Below, in pieces: positions 1 to 7,800 of a stretch of 39,660 nt of DNA; position 1 is the stretch's first letter, and each line of letters begins with the position of its first letter. The notes beneath the pieces are model-generated. The model saw only the letters and a list, made by a program, of their open reading frames with translations, ran no database searches and had not been told where the DNA came from. Source of the stretch: SAR86 cluster bacterium (lineage in GTDB: Bacteria; Pseudomonadota; Gammaproteobacteria; Magnimaribacterales; AG-339-G14); the NCBI GenBank assembly GCA_028140145.1, contig JAOIOC010000008.1:1-39660 (forward strand). Direction: 5' to 3'. Both the position numbers and the translations under genes were made by a program.

Positions 1-663
1 GAAGTTTTCGAACATAAATTTAATCTTTTAAACAACAGTTACAACAAAGTTGTGGCTTGCACAGAAGATTCTCTGCAGGCTCAACAAATATTAGCGAAAC
101 ATATACCTACACAAAAATGCGATTATCCAGACCCTATCGCGGATACTTCTTTATTAGTACCTGACGACCTTTGCCTGATTGAAGCAAATGGAAAGCAGAG
201 AATGTTGGCGGCATCTATATGCTCTCCAAGCTATTGGAATGTCCAAGAAAAAATAGGCAAATCTCTTTACGATGTTCATGCTCCTGTCAAAAGCCTTAAT
301 GAGAAAATTGGTTTCAATATAGGAAGATTCATTGAAAGGGCTCCCTTGTTGCGACCTTTTGAAAGAGAAAATTGGCTTATCCATGCAGACACAGAAAGAT
401 TGCACTTAGCAGAAGAGCCAGAAATAGTTGGAAATCCAGATAATTGGTTTGTAAGGAGCGAAAGGGAAACAATTTGTAAAATCCACGATGACTATTCTTT
501 GTTTACCATCAGGGTTAGCTTTGCCCCTCTTAATGAAATACATGCTTATGAAGATGCAAAAGCAGGCATGCTAAAAAGCTTGAAGGCCATGGACAAAGAT
601 GAAATAAACTATTTCGGTGGTGCCAAAAAGGTCAAGACACTTATAGAATATTTAGATTCATAA
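1..663 (+). CDS. DUF3445 / haem-dependent oxidative N-demethylase-like protein, 5' end cut off
   Basis: The reading frame is open from base 1, so the gene begins outside the window; the GTG at 52 is probably internal. About 220 C-terminal residues are visible. The stretch NWLIHADTERLHL, followed by a segment with NPDNWFVRSER and a sheet-like SLFTIRVSFAPL, matches what I know of the DUF3445 family (haem-dependent oxidative N-demethylases, about 300 residues). Family members use haem to demethylate small amines such as dimethylamine. The native substrate here cannot be read from the sequence. The gene is followed after 24 bases by a DUF1330 gene on the same strand and may be co-transcribed with it. 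The family call is from recognised motifs, not a search. Confidence 0.7.
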   Translation, partial: EVFEHKFNLLNNSYNKVVACTEDSLQAQQILAKHIPTQKCDYPDPIADTSLLVPDDLCLIEANGKQRMLAASICSPSYWNVQEKIGKSLYDVHAPVKSLNEKIGFNIGRFIERAPLLRPFERENWLIHADTERLHLAEEPEIVGNPDNWFVRSERETICKIHDDYSLFTIRVSFAPLNEIHAYEDAKAGMLKSLKAMDKDEINYFGGAKKVKTLIEYLDS

Positions 664-687
664 ATTATTAATGAAAGAGGTAAAAAA

Positions 688-996
688 ATGAGCGATGTAA
701 AAGTCTATATGATTGCGAATCTCCAAATACACGATGCAGATAACTATAGGAATTATGAAGAAGGTTTTTTTCCGATTCTAAAAAAACACGGAGGAGAATT
801 TATTACTTATGATGACAATATAATAAATGTGGAAGGGGATAACGATGTTAAAGGTAGAGTCATTATTTTTTCTTTTCCTAATGAAGAAGCTGCTGATAAG
901 TGGTACAACGATCCTGAATATCAAGAGATTTCAAAATTTAGAAGAGAAGCCACAACAACTCAATTAATTAGAGTTAAAGGCATGCTGCCTAGGTAA
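688..996 (+). CDS. DUF1330 family protein
   Basis: A 102-residue protein with the ferredoxin-like dimeric alpha/beta barrel pattern of DUF1330. It starts MSDVKVYMIANLQIHD, has the family-like NYEEGFFPILKKHGG segment and a central strand GRVIIFSFPNEEAADKWY, where the last part is the usual helix with a conserved Trp-Tyr. Family members are small cytosolic proteins of unproven function. The start is supported by a purine-rich GAAAGAGG about 9 bases upstream. It lies 24 bases after the DUF3445 gene on the same strand and ends 8 bases before the convergent hydrolase gene. Confidence 0.8.
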   Translation: MSDVKVYMIANLQIHDADNYRNYEEGFFPILKKHGGEFITYDDNIINVEGDNDVKGRVIIFSFPNEEAADKWYNDPEYQEISKFRREATTTQLIRVKGMLPR

Positions 997-1004
997 AGCC
1001 TAAA

Positions 1005-1967
1005 TTAAGATATTTGCGAAGCTAAGAAAATTTTTATAGCTTCTAAAACATCCGACGGTTGTCGATAAGTAATATCATGAGTGCCGTCTTCAATTGTTAT
1101 GACTTTTCCTTCATGAAAAATTTCTGAGTAAGTTTCAGCTCCCTGGTAAGAAACTATTCCATCGTTGTCGCCCCAAATAGCGATAGAGGGAATATTTTTT
1201 GCCGCAACTTTTTCGAACATCTCTCGTGCATCGAAAAGATTAAAATTTCTCATCGTAGAAGCCAGCGATTCACGAAATCCCTTAAATTGCATCTGAAAAG
1301 AAAAAAGCTGTTGAAATTCTTCCTCGTTGATAGATAAAGGATCGTTGCTATGCGCGGTTTCAGAACTTATTGCAGAGCCATAAAATCTATCTGCTAATAC
1401 ATGCATGGCCCACTCAATCACCCCAGGAATCTTCATAAAAAAAGGAATAGATGTTTGTACTTTTCCAAACCCAGCTGGCGCAATAAAAGATAAACTTTTT
1501 ACTTGGGCTGAGTATTTGTCTGCAAATCCACCAATGATGGGGCCGCCCATGGAATATCCAACTAAATGAATTTTTCCTTCAATATTTTGATGAGAAATAA
1601 GTTCTTTTAGAGTTTCAACATAAAAATCTAGAGAATATTTAGTTCTCGGTCTTTCAGAAAATCCTCTACCGTAATGATCATAAACTAAGATGGAGTAACC
1701 TTTATTTAAGAGTCCATCAAGAAGACCATTCCAGACAAAGCTAGGAGTTGAAAAACCATGGACCATGACAATGGTTTCGCCATTTTTTTGCTCAGGGTGA
1801 TGCCATCTATAATAAATATTGCCTTTTGATAGCTGTGCCCAATGGCCATCAGAAGGGAGATTTTTTGAGCTGATTTTTTTTAAATCTTTTGTTTTTAGCC
1901 AGTAAGGTACAAATATTCCTAATATCAAAATGCCTAAAAGGCCAACAGACAGAAATTCAAGAAGCAT
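1005..1967 (-). CDS. Alpha/beta hydrolase with N-terminal membrane anchor
   Basis: A 320-residue alpha/beta-hydrolase. Visible motifs are the oxyanion-hole strand MVHGFSTPSFVW, the nucleophile elbow GYSMGG (Ser), the acid in IAIWGDNDG (Asp) and the late catalytic His in DGTHDITYRQ. Residues about 3-22 are a hydrophobic helix (LLEFLSVGLLGILILGIFV), so it is probably anchored to the inner membrane; whether the hydrolase domain faces cytoplasm or periplasm is not clear. It could be an esterase, lipase or C-C bond hydrolase; the substrate cannot be told. The gene follows the DUF3764-like gene with a 7-base gap on the same strand, so the two are likely one transcript. Confidence 0.85.
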   Translation of the reverse strand: MLLEFLSVGLLGILILGIFVPYWLKTKDLKKISSKNLPSDGHWAQLSKGNIYYRWHHPEQKNGETIVMVHGFSTPSFVWNGLLDGLLNKGYSILVYDHYGRGFSERPRTKYSLDFYVETLKELISHQNIEGKIHLVGYSMGGPIIGGFADKYSAQVKSLSFIAPAGFGKVQTSIPFFMKIPGVIEWAMHVLADRFYGSAISSETAHSNDPLSINEEEFQQLFSFQMQFKGFRESLASTMRNFNLFDAREMFEKVAAKNIPSIAIWGDNDGIVSYQGAETYSEIFHEGKVITIEDGTHDITYRQPSDVLEAIKIFLASQIS

Positions 1968-1974
1968 GAACTAA

Positions 1975-2241
1975 TCAGTCGCTAAATTCTTCAAAAACCG
2001 TCGTTTCAATAATGTGTCCTGAATCCTCTATGGTCTCGTTATTTCCTTGCATAAATTCTTGAACCGCTTCCAAGGATTCTGCCGATAGAGCTATTCTCAC
2101 CTTAGACGGATTGTCTAATTCATATCCAACAGCCAATGTCTCAATACCATTCTCATTGAGATTTTCCTGATCATCATCAAAAACTTCTTTCCAGTCCTCA
2201 AAATCTTTTGCTATTTCAAACGTTATATAAACTGTTGCCAT
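1975..2241 (-). CDS. Small DUF3764-like protein
   Basis: An 88-residue acidic protein starting MATVYITFEIAKDFEDWKEV. The pattern of a first beta strand, then an F-x-x-W-x-x-x-F helix (FEDWKEVFDDD), then NPSKVRIALSAES and a later helix with EFMQGN, fits the small ferredoxin-like DUF3764 family as I remember it. No catalytic residues are evident. Pyrimidine-rich plus-strand sequence just upstream of the start reads as a purine-rich ribosome-binding region (GAGGTAAAAAA) on the coding strand. It is the first gene of a probable two-gene transcript with the downstream hydrolase. Family assignment is tentative. Confidence 0.55.
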   Translation of the reverse strand: MATVYITFEIAKDFEDWKEVFDDDQENLNENGIETLAVGYELDNPSKVRIALSAESLEAVQEFMQGNNETIEDSGHIIETTVFEEFSD

Positions 2242-2345
2242 TTTTTTACCTCTGATTTTTTTATCCCCAAAAATATAGCTAAAAAAAATACATTTTACAA
2301 AAACTATCTTCTATACTTTTTAATCGAGAAAAAGGGGAGATACCA

Positions 2346-2717
2346 ATGAAAAAAATTGCAACTTATAGGACGCTTGGAACCAATAATTTAGAATCTGCCA
2401 AATCTTTTTATGACGGCTTATTTGAGGATATTGAGACTATGAGTTTCTCGCCCAACGACAGAAGTTGGTTTTGGGTTATCAAAGGAGATGACTCCATGTT
2501 TGCTGTTTTCATCCCTTACGATGGAGAAGAAGCTTCAGCAGGAAATGGAAGCATGACGGGATTTCTTATGAATTCTGAGCAGGAGGTTGACGAAATTTAT
2601 GCCAAAGCCATGTCACTTGGAGCAACTGATGAAGGTGCGCCGGGTAGACGTACAAAAAACTTTTACGGCGCATATGTAAGAGACCTGGATGGAAATAAGT
2701 TAGTTTTTTATATCTAA
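2346..2717 (+). CDS. VOC-superfamily (glyoxalase/bleomycin-resistance fold) protein
   Basis: A 123-residue protein with the paired beta-alpha-beta-beta-beta modules of the vicinal oxygen chelate fold. The N-terminal module has NLESAKSFYDGLFEDIE, the classic 'separate-out-as-helix, FY' signature, and the C-terminal part has NFYGAYVRDLDGNKLVFYI, the usual 'DPDGN' strand-turn with a metal- or substrate-facing residue. Members include isomerases, dioxygenases and antibiotic-binding proteins; the exact role is not readable. The start is supported by a strong AAGGGGAG about 7 bases upstream of the ATG. It stands alone on its strand with about 100 bases of AT-rich DNA before it. Confidence 0.85.
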   Translation: MKKIATYRTLGTNNLESAKSFYDGLFEDIETMSFSPNDRSWFWVIKGDDSMFAVFIPYDGEEASAGNGSMTGFLMNSEQEVDEIYAKAMSLGATDEGAPGRRTKNFYGAYVRDLDGNKLVFYI

Positions 2718-2789
2718 TATGAAAAACAGGCTTTTAATTTATTAATTATTTAATTGCTCTCTAGCTTTCTTAGTTGCACTCATTTCTAA

Positions 2790-2795
2790 TATAAT
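2790..2795 (+). promoter_or_regulatory. Perfect -10 box seven bases before the Cys-rich mini-gene
   Basis: TATAAT lies with its last base seven bases before the ATG at 2803. Transcription from this box would begin on or next to the start codon, giving a leaderless or nearly leaderless mRNA. No Shine-Dalgarno-like sequence lies between box and ATG (GCGGC only). The -35 region is poor (TTTCTT at 2766-2771, spacing 18). Confidence 0.45.
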
Positions 2796-2802
2796 ATGCG
2801 GC

Positions 2803-2997
2803 ATGGCTACTTATGAATGCTCTAAATGTGGGATGGCAGTCAATGCTTCCTGCGCAAAATGTGACTTGGCTTTGATCGACGATGTTTTGATTACAGACGA
2901 TGGTAGGGAAGTACAGATTTCAAAATGCACCAGTTGCGAAGGCAAAATTAAATCGCCTTTATGCTGCGGTATGGATATGACCTGTTCCATTGCTTAA
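2803..2997 (+). CDS. Cys-rich zinc-ribbon-like mini-protein
   Basis: A 64-residue protein with nine cysteines: CSKC near the N-terminus, CAKC at about 17-20, CTSC at about 43-46, and a final CCGMDMTC. The paired CxxC knuckles suggest one or two zinc ribbons or another metal site; the terminal CCGM motif also recalls heavy-metal or thiol-binding peptides. I do not recognise a named family. It has no membrane segment and no enzyme motif. The gene starts almost at the predicted transcription start and stands alone, 85 bases after the VOC gene and 73 before the RRM gene. Confidence 0.75.
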   Translation: MATYECSKCGMAVNASCAKCDLALIDDVLITDDGREVQISKCTSCEGKIKSPLCCGMDMTCSIA

Positions 2998-3070
2998 ATT
3001 TTTCAGAATTGTCGCAATTTAATTAACACGAGTTACGGAAACATCTGTACACTAATCTTTTTAGGATTTT

Positions 3071-3313
3071 ATGAATATTTATGTAGGGAATATCCCTTGG
3101 TCGGTCACGGATGATCAGCTCGAAGAGCTCTTTGCACAATTCGGTACCGTCACTTCAGCAAAAATCATTGTCGATAAATTCTCAAAACGCTCTAGAGGTT
3201 TTGGGTTTGTTGAAATGGCTGACGGTGGCGAGCAAGCAATTGCTGAATTGAATGACAAAGACTTCGAAGGCAGACCTTTGGTGGTCAACGAATCAAGAAG
3301 CAAAGACAGCTAA
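3071..3313 (+). CDS. RNA-binding protein, single RRM domain
   Basis: An 80-residue protein made of one RRM almost from end to end. The RNP2 strand is MNIYVGNIPW and the RNP1 strand is RGFGFVEM, both with the aromatic residues that stack on RNA bases; a short NESRSKDS tail follows. Such short bacterial RRM proteins (Rbp-like) bind single-stranded RNA and in several groups are cold-induced; that role here is only inferred. AGGA lies six to ten bases before the ATG. A pair of inverted repeats follows its stop codon. Confidence 0.93.
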   Translation: MNIYVGNIPWSVTDDQLEELFAQFGTVTSAKIIVDKFSKRSRGFGFVEMADGGEQAIAELNDKDFEGRPLVVNESRSKDS

Positions 3314-3341
3314 CCTCATCTAACTTTAGCGGATTCCATTA

Positions 3342-3373
3342 GGATCATTTTTAGTGATCCAAGCATCGATGCT
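3342..3373. terminator. Two inverted repeats between convergent genes, possible bidirectional terminator
   Basis: GGATCA (3342-3347) pairs with TGATCC (3355-3360) around a 7-base loop, and AGCATCGATGCT (3362-3373) is a perfect 12-base palindrome directly after. They sit between the stop of the RRM gene and the facing stop of the small membrane-protein gene. Neither is followed by a clean run of T, so termination is a guess from position and pairing. Confidence 0.35.
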
Positions 3374-3403
3374 ATTTGTAGATTTTTGATTGAGACAGCT
3401 AAA

Positions 3404-3613
3404 TTAGCTGAACATTCTTACCATCGCGGCAACGCTGACGAAAAGCACAAGCGCCAAAAAAACCCAGCGATACCACCAGTACCGCCTGCTGGTCCAATCG
3501 ATTTTATTATCACGGTTGCGTTGACTGGCAGAAGCTCGAAATCGACTTAAGTAAAAAAACACTGCTAGTGAGACGACAATCAGGCCGCCGAAAAAAAGCG
3601 TGTTGAGATCCAT
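3404..3613 (-). CDS. Small membrane protein of unknown function
   Basis: A 69-residue protein starting MDLNTLFFGG; the ATG at 3613 overlaps the stop of the upstream yccA-like gene as TGATG, which fixes the start and suggests translational coupling (a TTG one codon earlier is possible). It has two hydrophobic helices (about residues 5-22 and 50-65) joined by a basic, aromatic loop with RRYWWYRW. I do not recognise the family. By position it is a partner of, or simply co-expressed with, the Bax-inhibitor-1-like protein. No catalytic motif is visible. Confidence 0.65.
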   Translation of the reverse strand: MDLNTLFFGGLIVVSLAVFFYLSRFRASASQRNRDNKIDWTSRRYWWYRWVFLALVLFVSVAAMVRMFS

Positions 3614-4371
3614 CAACGACTTCGGATCTTAGCCAACAACCTCAGCATCTCTAGGTAGAGCCAGATCAAAGTGACCATCAAGGCAAACGCACCGAACCAT
3701 TCCATGTAACGAGGTGCGCCGCGTTCTGCACCGTCTTCTATAAAATCAAAATCCAATACCAAATTCATCGCTGCAATGCCGACAACAAAGAGACTGAAGC
3801 CGATGCCGAACAAACCGTTGGAGTGAATGAAGCCGATGCCTGAACCGAAGAGACTCATGACAAAGCTGATCGCGTACAAGACCGCAATGCCCATGGTGGC
3901 GGAGACAATCATCAAACGAAAGTTTTCTGTGGGTTTGATGACGCCTGTTTTATAAAGCACCAATAAAGAAGCCAGCGTACCAAAGGTAAGACCCGTAGCT
4001 TGGATCACAATGCCCGGGTACATGCTTTCAAAGGCTGCGGAAATTCCGCCCAAGAACAGGCCTTGTAAGATCGCGTAAACAGGAGCTGTGTACATGGCCA
4101 GCGTCGGTCTGAACATGGTGATCACTGCAAAAATCATGCCGCCGAACAAACCAACCGGCATTAGAAAACCTGCGCTGCCAGTGGAATAGAATTGATTCCA
4201 AGTGAACAATGCGCCGCCAATCACAAGGGCGAGTAAGATTCCGACTTTGTTGACCGTGCCTTGCAGGGTCATAGTTTTGGCTTCTACCGTTTCAAACCCA
4301 GCAAACGTTGCGTCGCTTAAGGTAGGATTTCCCGATCTACCTAACATTCTTAAAGCGTTATGTTTTGTCAT
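3613..4371 (-). CDS. Bax inhibitor-1/YccA family membrane protein
   Basis: A 252-residue integral membrane protein with about seven hydrophobic helices from residue 40 onward. The N-terminal extension with RSGNPTLSDATFAGFE and then the QGTVNKVGILLALVI helix is typical of the bacterial Bax1-I branch. The C-terminal part has the conserved acidic helix pair LVLDFDFIEDGAERGAP and YMEWFGAFALMVTLIWLYLE. Relatives are proton-leak or calcium-leak channels (BsYetJ) or modulators of FtsH (YccA); which applies here is unknown. It begins 33 bases from the divergent SMR gene and overlaps a small membrane-protein gene at its stop. Confidence 0.93.
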   Translation of the reverse strand: MTKHNALRMLGRSGNPTLSDATFAGFETVEAKTMTLQGTVNKVGILLALVIGGALFTWNQFYSTGSAGFLMPVGLFGGMIFAVITMFRPTLAMYTAPVYAILQGLFLGGISAAFESMYPGIVIQATGLTFGTLASLLVLYKTGVIKPTENFRLMIVSATMGIAVLYAISFVMSLFGSGIGFIHSNGLFGIGFSLFVVGIAAMNLVLDFDFIEDGAERGAPRYMEWFGAFALMVTLIWLYLEMLRLLAKIRSR

Positions 4372-4404
4372 GCATACTCCGTATTTGTGTAATATTATGC
4401 CTGT

Positions 4405-4740
4405 ATGAGTATTATTGTTGCTTATTTATTTTTATCAATAGCTATCGTCACCGAAGTGATCGGGACAATATATTTACGCGATACCGAAGGGTTTACGCGC
4501 CTGACACCCAGCGTGATCACCGCGGTCAGTTACGCAGCATCTTTTTACTTTATTTCCCTTACTCTGAAACAAATCCCAGTTGCCGTGACCTATGCCATTT
4601 GGTCCGGAGTAGGGCTGGTTTTGATCAATATCTTTGCCGCCATCAAATACGGTCAGATGCCCAATTCGATTACCACCCTGGGGATGGCTTTTATCATCTT
4701 GGGCGTGGTTTTAGTTAATTTCAATACGGGTGTTGATTAA
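4405..4740 (+). CDS. Small multidrug resistance (SMR) transporter, EmrE-like
   Basis: A 111-residue, four-helix membrane protein aligning along its whole length with EmrE as I recall it. The essential membrane Glu of helix 1 is present in IVTEVIGTIYLR, followed by EGFTRLTPS, then the substrate-facing AIWSGVG of helix 3. SMR proteins form antiparallel dimers exchanging protons for hydrophobic cations, guanidinium or polyamines. The AIWSGVG motif and overall similarity favour the multidrug (Qac) branch; substrate is not provable from sequence. No clear ribosome-binding site: TATTAT lies six bases before the ATG, again suggesting a very short leader. Confidence 0.92.
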   Translation: MSIIVAYLFLSIAIVTEVIGTIYLRDTEGFTRLTPSVITAVSYAASFYFISLTLKQIPVAVTYAIWSGVGLVLINIFAAIKYGQMPNSITTLGMAFIILGVVLVNFNTGVD

Positions 4741-4808
4741 TTAGAAAAATACCTGAAAATAGCCTCCTTAGTTGGCTTGTGAAAGCTTTTTAAATGGGGA
4801 AATTAGAG

Positions 4809-4838
4809 TTTTGGGTATAAATATGACAAAATGTCATA
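4809..4838 (+). promoter_or_regulatory. Candidate promoter/operator of first giant gene
   Basis: TATGACA-AAA-TGTCATA (4822-4838) is a perfect 17-base palindrome 11 bases before the ATG at 4850. TTTTGGGT and a -10-like TATAAA lie just upstream. The same block, with a slightly shorter palindrome, precedes the second giant gene. Conservation between two otherwise diverged intergenic regions suggests a regulator-binding site; no -35 box is convincing. Confidence 0.45.
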
Positions 4839-4849
4839 ATTATAAGATT

Positions 4850-7800
4850 ATGAGCAAGAAAGTTTTACATTTTCTTGTGCCCTCTAAACCATCAACCATA
4901 CTGTTTAGTGCGTTACTTTTAATTACGGGAGTAATCGGAGCGCAAGAACGAATCGGAGTCGCTGCCGCAGTCGACACCACAACTACTGATTTAACTTTGG
5001 AGCAAGAGCGCAGGCTGGTGGATGAAGGTTATAAAATCATCCAAAATCATACGATTGAAACCGACGAGAACGGAAAGGCGCAAATGCTGCTCATCGACGG
5101 TACGGCTTTTACCGTCGGACCTAATTCTTCGGTTACCCTTGACTCATTTATTTACAACCCCGAAACCGCAGAAGGTTCTTTGACCGTCACCAGTAAGGGC
5201 TTAATGCGTTTAGTCGGTGGTAAGGTCACCAAAAGTAATCCAGCCATCATCAGAACCAACGCAGCGACTGTTGGTATTAGAGGTGGAATCGTCTTTGTCG
5301 ATAGCGAAGGCGATACGACCGAAGCTTCGTTTATTTACGGTGATGAGATGAGCGTCACACCCAATTTGAATCAAGATGGCACATACGTACTTACTCGTAA
5401 CGGCTTTATCGTTGTAGTCGACGACCCGTTGGAGGACGTAGAAGATGTGTCACTTTTAACTGCAGATCAGTTACGTTCTATGCAACAGAGCTTGCAAGGT
5501 TCACCTGAAGAAGAGGAAGAGGAGTCAGAGGAAGAATCCAGCGAAGAGGGAGAATCAGAGGAAGAATCCGAAGAAGAAGAATCCGAAGAAGAAGAGTCTG
5601 AGGAAGAAGAGTCAGAAGAAGAGGAATCCGAAGAAGAAGAGTCAGAAGAAGAATCTGAAGAGGAATCCGAAGAAGAAGAATCAGAGGAAGAATCCAGCGA
5701 AGAAGAATCCAGCGAAGAAGAATCAGAGGAAGAATCAAGTGAAGATTCAAACGAAGAAGAAAGTTCTGAGGACTCAGATTCAGAATCTGAATCTGAAGAT
5801 TCAGGCAGCGAGGAGTCTGAGAGCAGTGATGATGCTGGGACTGAAGACGATTCTTCAGAAAGTTCAAGTGAGGAAGGATCTGAAGCAGGCTCAGATTCGG
5901 AAACTACAGAAAGTGAAAGCGAAAGCGAAGTTGGTTCAGATACCGGATCATCAGATGAAGCTGGAACAACTGAAGCTGGCGGCAGCGAGGCCGATGCCAG
6001 CCCCGATACCGATGCCTTGGATACCGGACCGGATACTGATAGCGAACCAGAAATAGACGAGAGTGCGTTAGATTCAAGCGGTATATCTGATAACTCCTCT
6101 GCAGTTGCTCCGGATCAATTGACCACCGCCACTGATATCGATACTGGAGCAGAGATTGAAGTAGCCACCGAAACTGAAACTGAAACTCAAGAAGAAACGG
6201 AAGTAGTCGAAGACGTTACCGAAGTTGCACAAGAAACAGCTGCCGATGAATCGGTCGGTGCGCCAGAGGTCGATGTTGTTGCCACTACCTCAGTTACAGA
6301 AAACGAAAGCAACACCACCGTTGCAACTTTATCGATCACCAATCCTGGAGAAAATGAAATTAACTTTGAGATCACCGGAGAAGACAGCGACAAGGTCGTC
6401 TTTGATCCAGAGACAAATTCCATTCAGCTTATCGATGGTTTAGATCATGAAACCAATGAAACTTTAGACATTACCTTGGTGGTTACCGATGATCTCGGGA
6501 ACATTCAAATCAACGATTTAACGATTGAGGTAGACGACGTCAACGAAGCGCCGAGCATGCTTTCGATGACGCATAACAATTTAATCTCGGTCAACGCGTC
6601 TATAAACGACGTACAAGCCAACGGCTCTAACATCAGTGAGACCACCGAAATAGGTGCAGTGGTTGCTGACATTACGGTTGCCGATCCTGATGGCGACACC
6701 GTGCAATACACTTTAGCCGGTACGGGCAGCGATAACTTCGCTATTTCAAATTCCGGTGAAATTACTCTGACTTCAGAGCTGAACTTTGAATCTCAAAGCC
6801 AATTCACCATTCAAGTGGTCAGCTCGGACGGGATCAACGAGATTGTCCAAGACGTCGTTATCTATGTGGTTAATGATAACGAAGCCCCGAGCGTAACCCT
6901 TGATAATTTTCAGGTGGCTGAAAACGCTGCTGCAGGAACAGTGCTTGCTACGGCAACCGGTCTGGACCCTGAAGGAGTTGACGTCACTTATACCATCGCG
7001 GGGACAGGCAGTGAAAACTTTCAAATCGACAATAACGGAAACATTACATTAGTAGATTCTTTGGACTATGAAACAACAGAAAGTTACGAGTTAACTATAT
7101 TTGTCAGCGACGGTTTGTTTACGGTTCCGAAAGTGGTCACTGTTTCCATTACGGACAGCAACGAGGCACCGTCGGTCACTTCATCAGTTGCTTTTAATTC
7201 ATTTCTAGAGAACACCGCTGTGGGAACCACCATTGCTACTTCCACCGGCTCCGATCCTGAAGACGATACAATTACTTACTCGCTTTCAGGTACGGGCAGC
7301 GATAAATTCAGTGTGGACGCCGACGGTAAGGTTACCCTAGCCAGTGCTTTGGACTACGAGACGGCTACCTCTTATTCAATTAATTTAAACGCAAGCGACG
7401 GTACTAGCACCACCACAAAAGTCCTTACCATTAACGTCGGTAACGTGGCTGAATTGGTGTATTCCGGAAGTTTAGCGGCAAGCTCTCAAAACGAAACCAT
7501 CTCTACCGGTTCGGTTATCTTAAGTTCAAGCACCAGCGGTGAGGAAGGCACCGTCACGTATTCCATTTCTGATCCGGATAATAAATTTGCTATTAACTCT
7601 TCCACTGGAGAAGTGACCCTGGCTAATGCGCTCGATCACGAGACGAAAACCTCGCACTCGTTTACCGTTACCGCAAGCGACGGCAGCAACAGCGAGTCGC
7701 AAACTTTTACCTTACAAATTAACGATGTAGATTTTTCGCTTTCTGCTAGTTTGGCTAGTGCGAGCCAACTTGAGACTATCAGCACCGGATCGACTATCTT

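Noticed and set aside
2294..2324. TTTACA with TATACT or TTTAAT as promoter of the VOC gene.
   Set aside because: Spacings are 12 and 19 bases, neither convincing in DNA this AT-rich.
4365..4718. A 117-residue plus-strand frame overlapping the SMR gene.
   Set aside because: It is out of frame with a full-length, strongly recognisable EmrE-like protein and has no family features.
4772..4849. Longer start for giant copy 1 from TTG at 4772 or ATG at 4823.
   Set aside because: Copy 2 matches only from the ATG at 4850; the ATG equivalent to 4823 in copy 2 is out of frame, and the extension would put charged residues before the signal peptide and run through the palindrome.
4850..5400. FecR domain as part of an iron-responsive FecI/FecR sigma pathway.
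   Set aside because: No sigma factor of the FecI type or TonB receptor lies nearby, and the domain is exported at the front of a giant surface protein, so it is more likely a structural or ligand-binding domain.
5507..6037. The periodic GAAGAAGAATCC region as a CRISPR array.
   Set aside because: Units are about 15 bases, in frame, without spacers, and code for an acidic linker.
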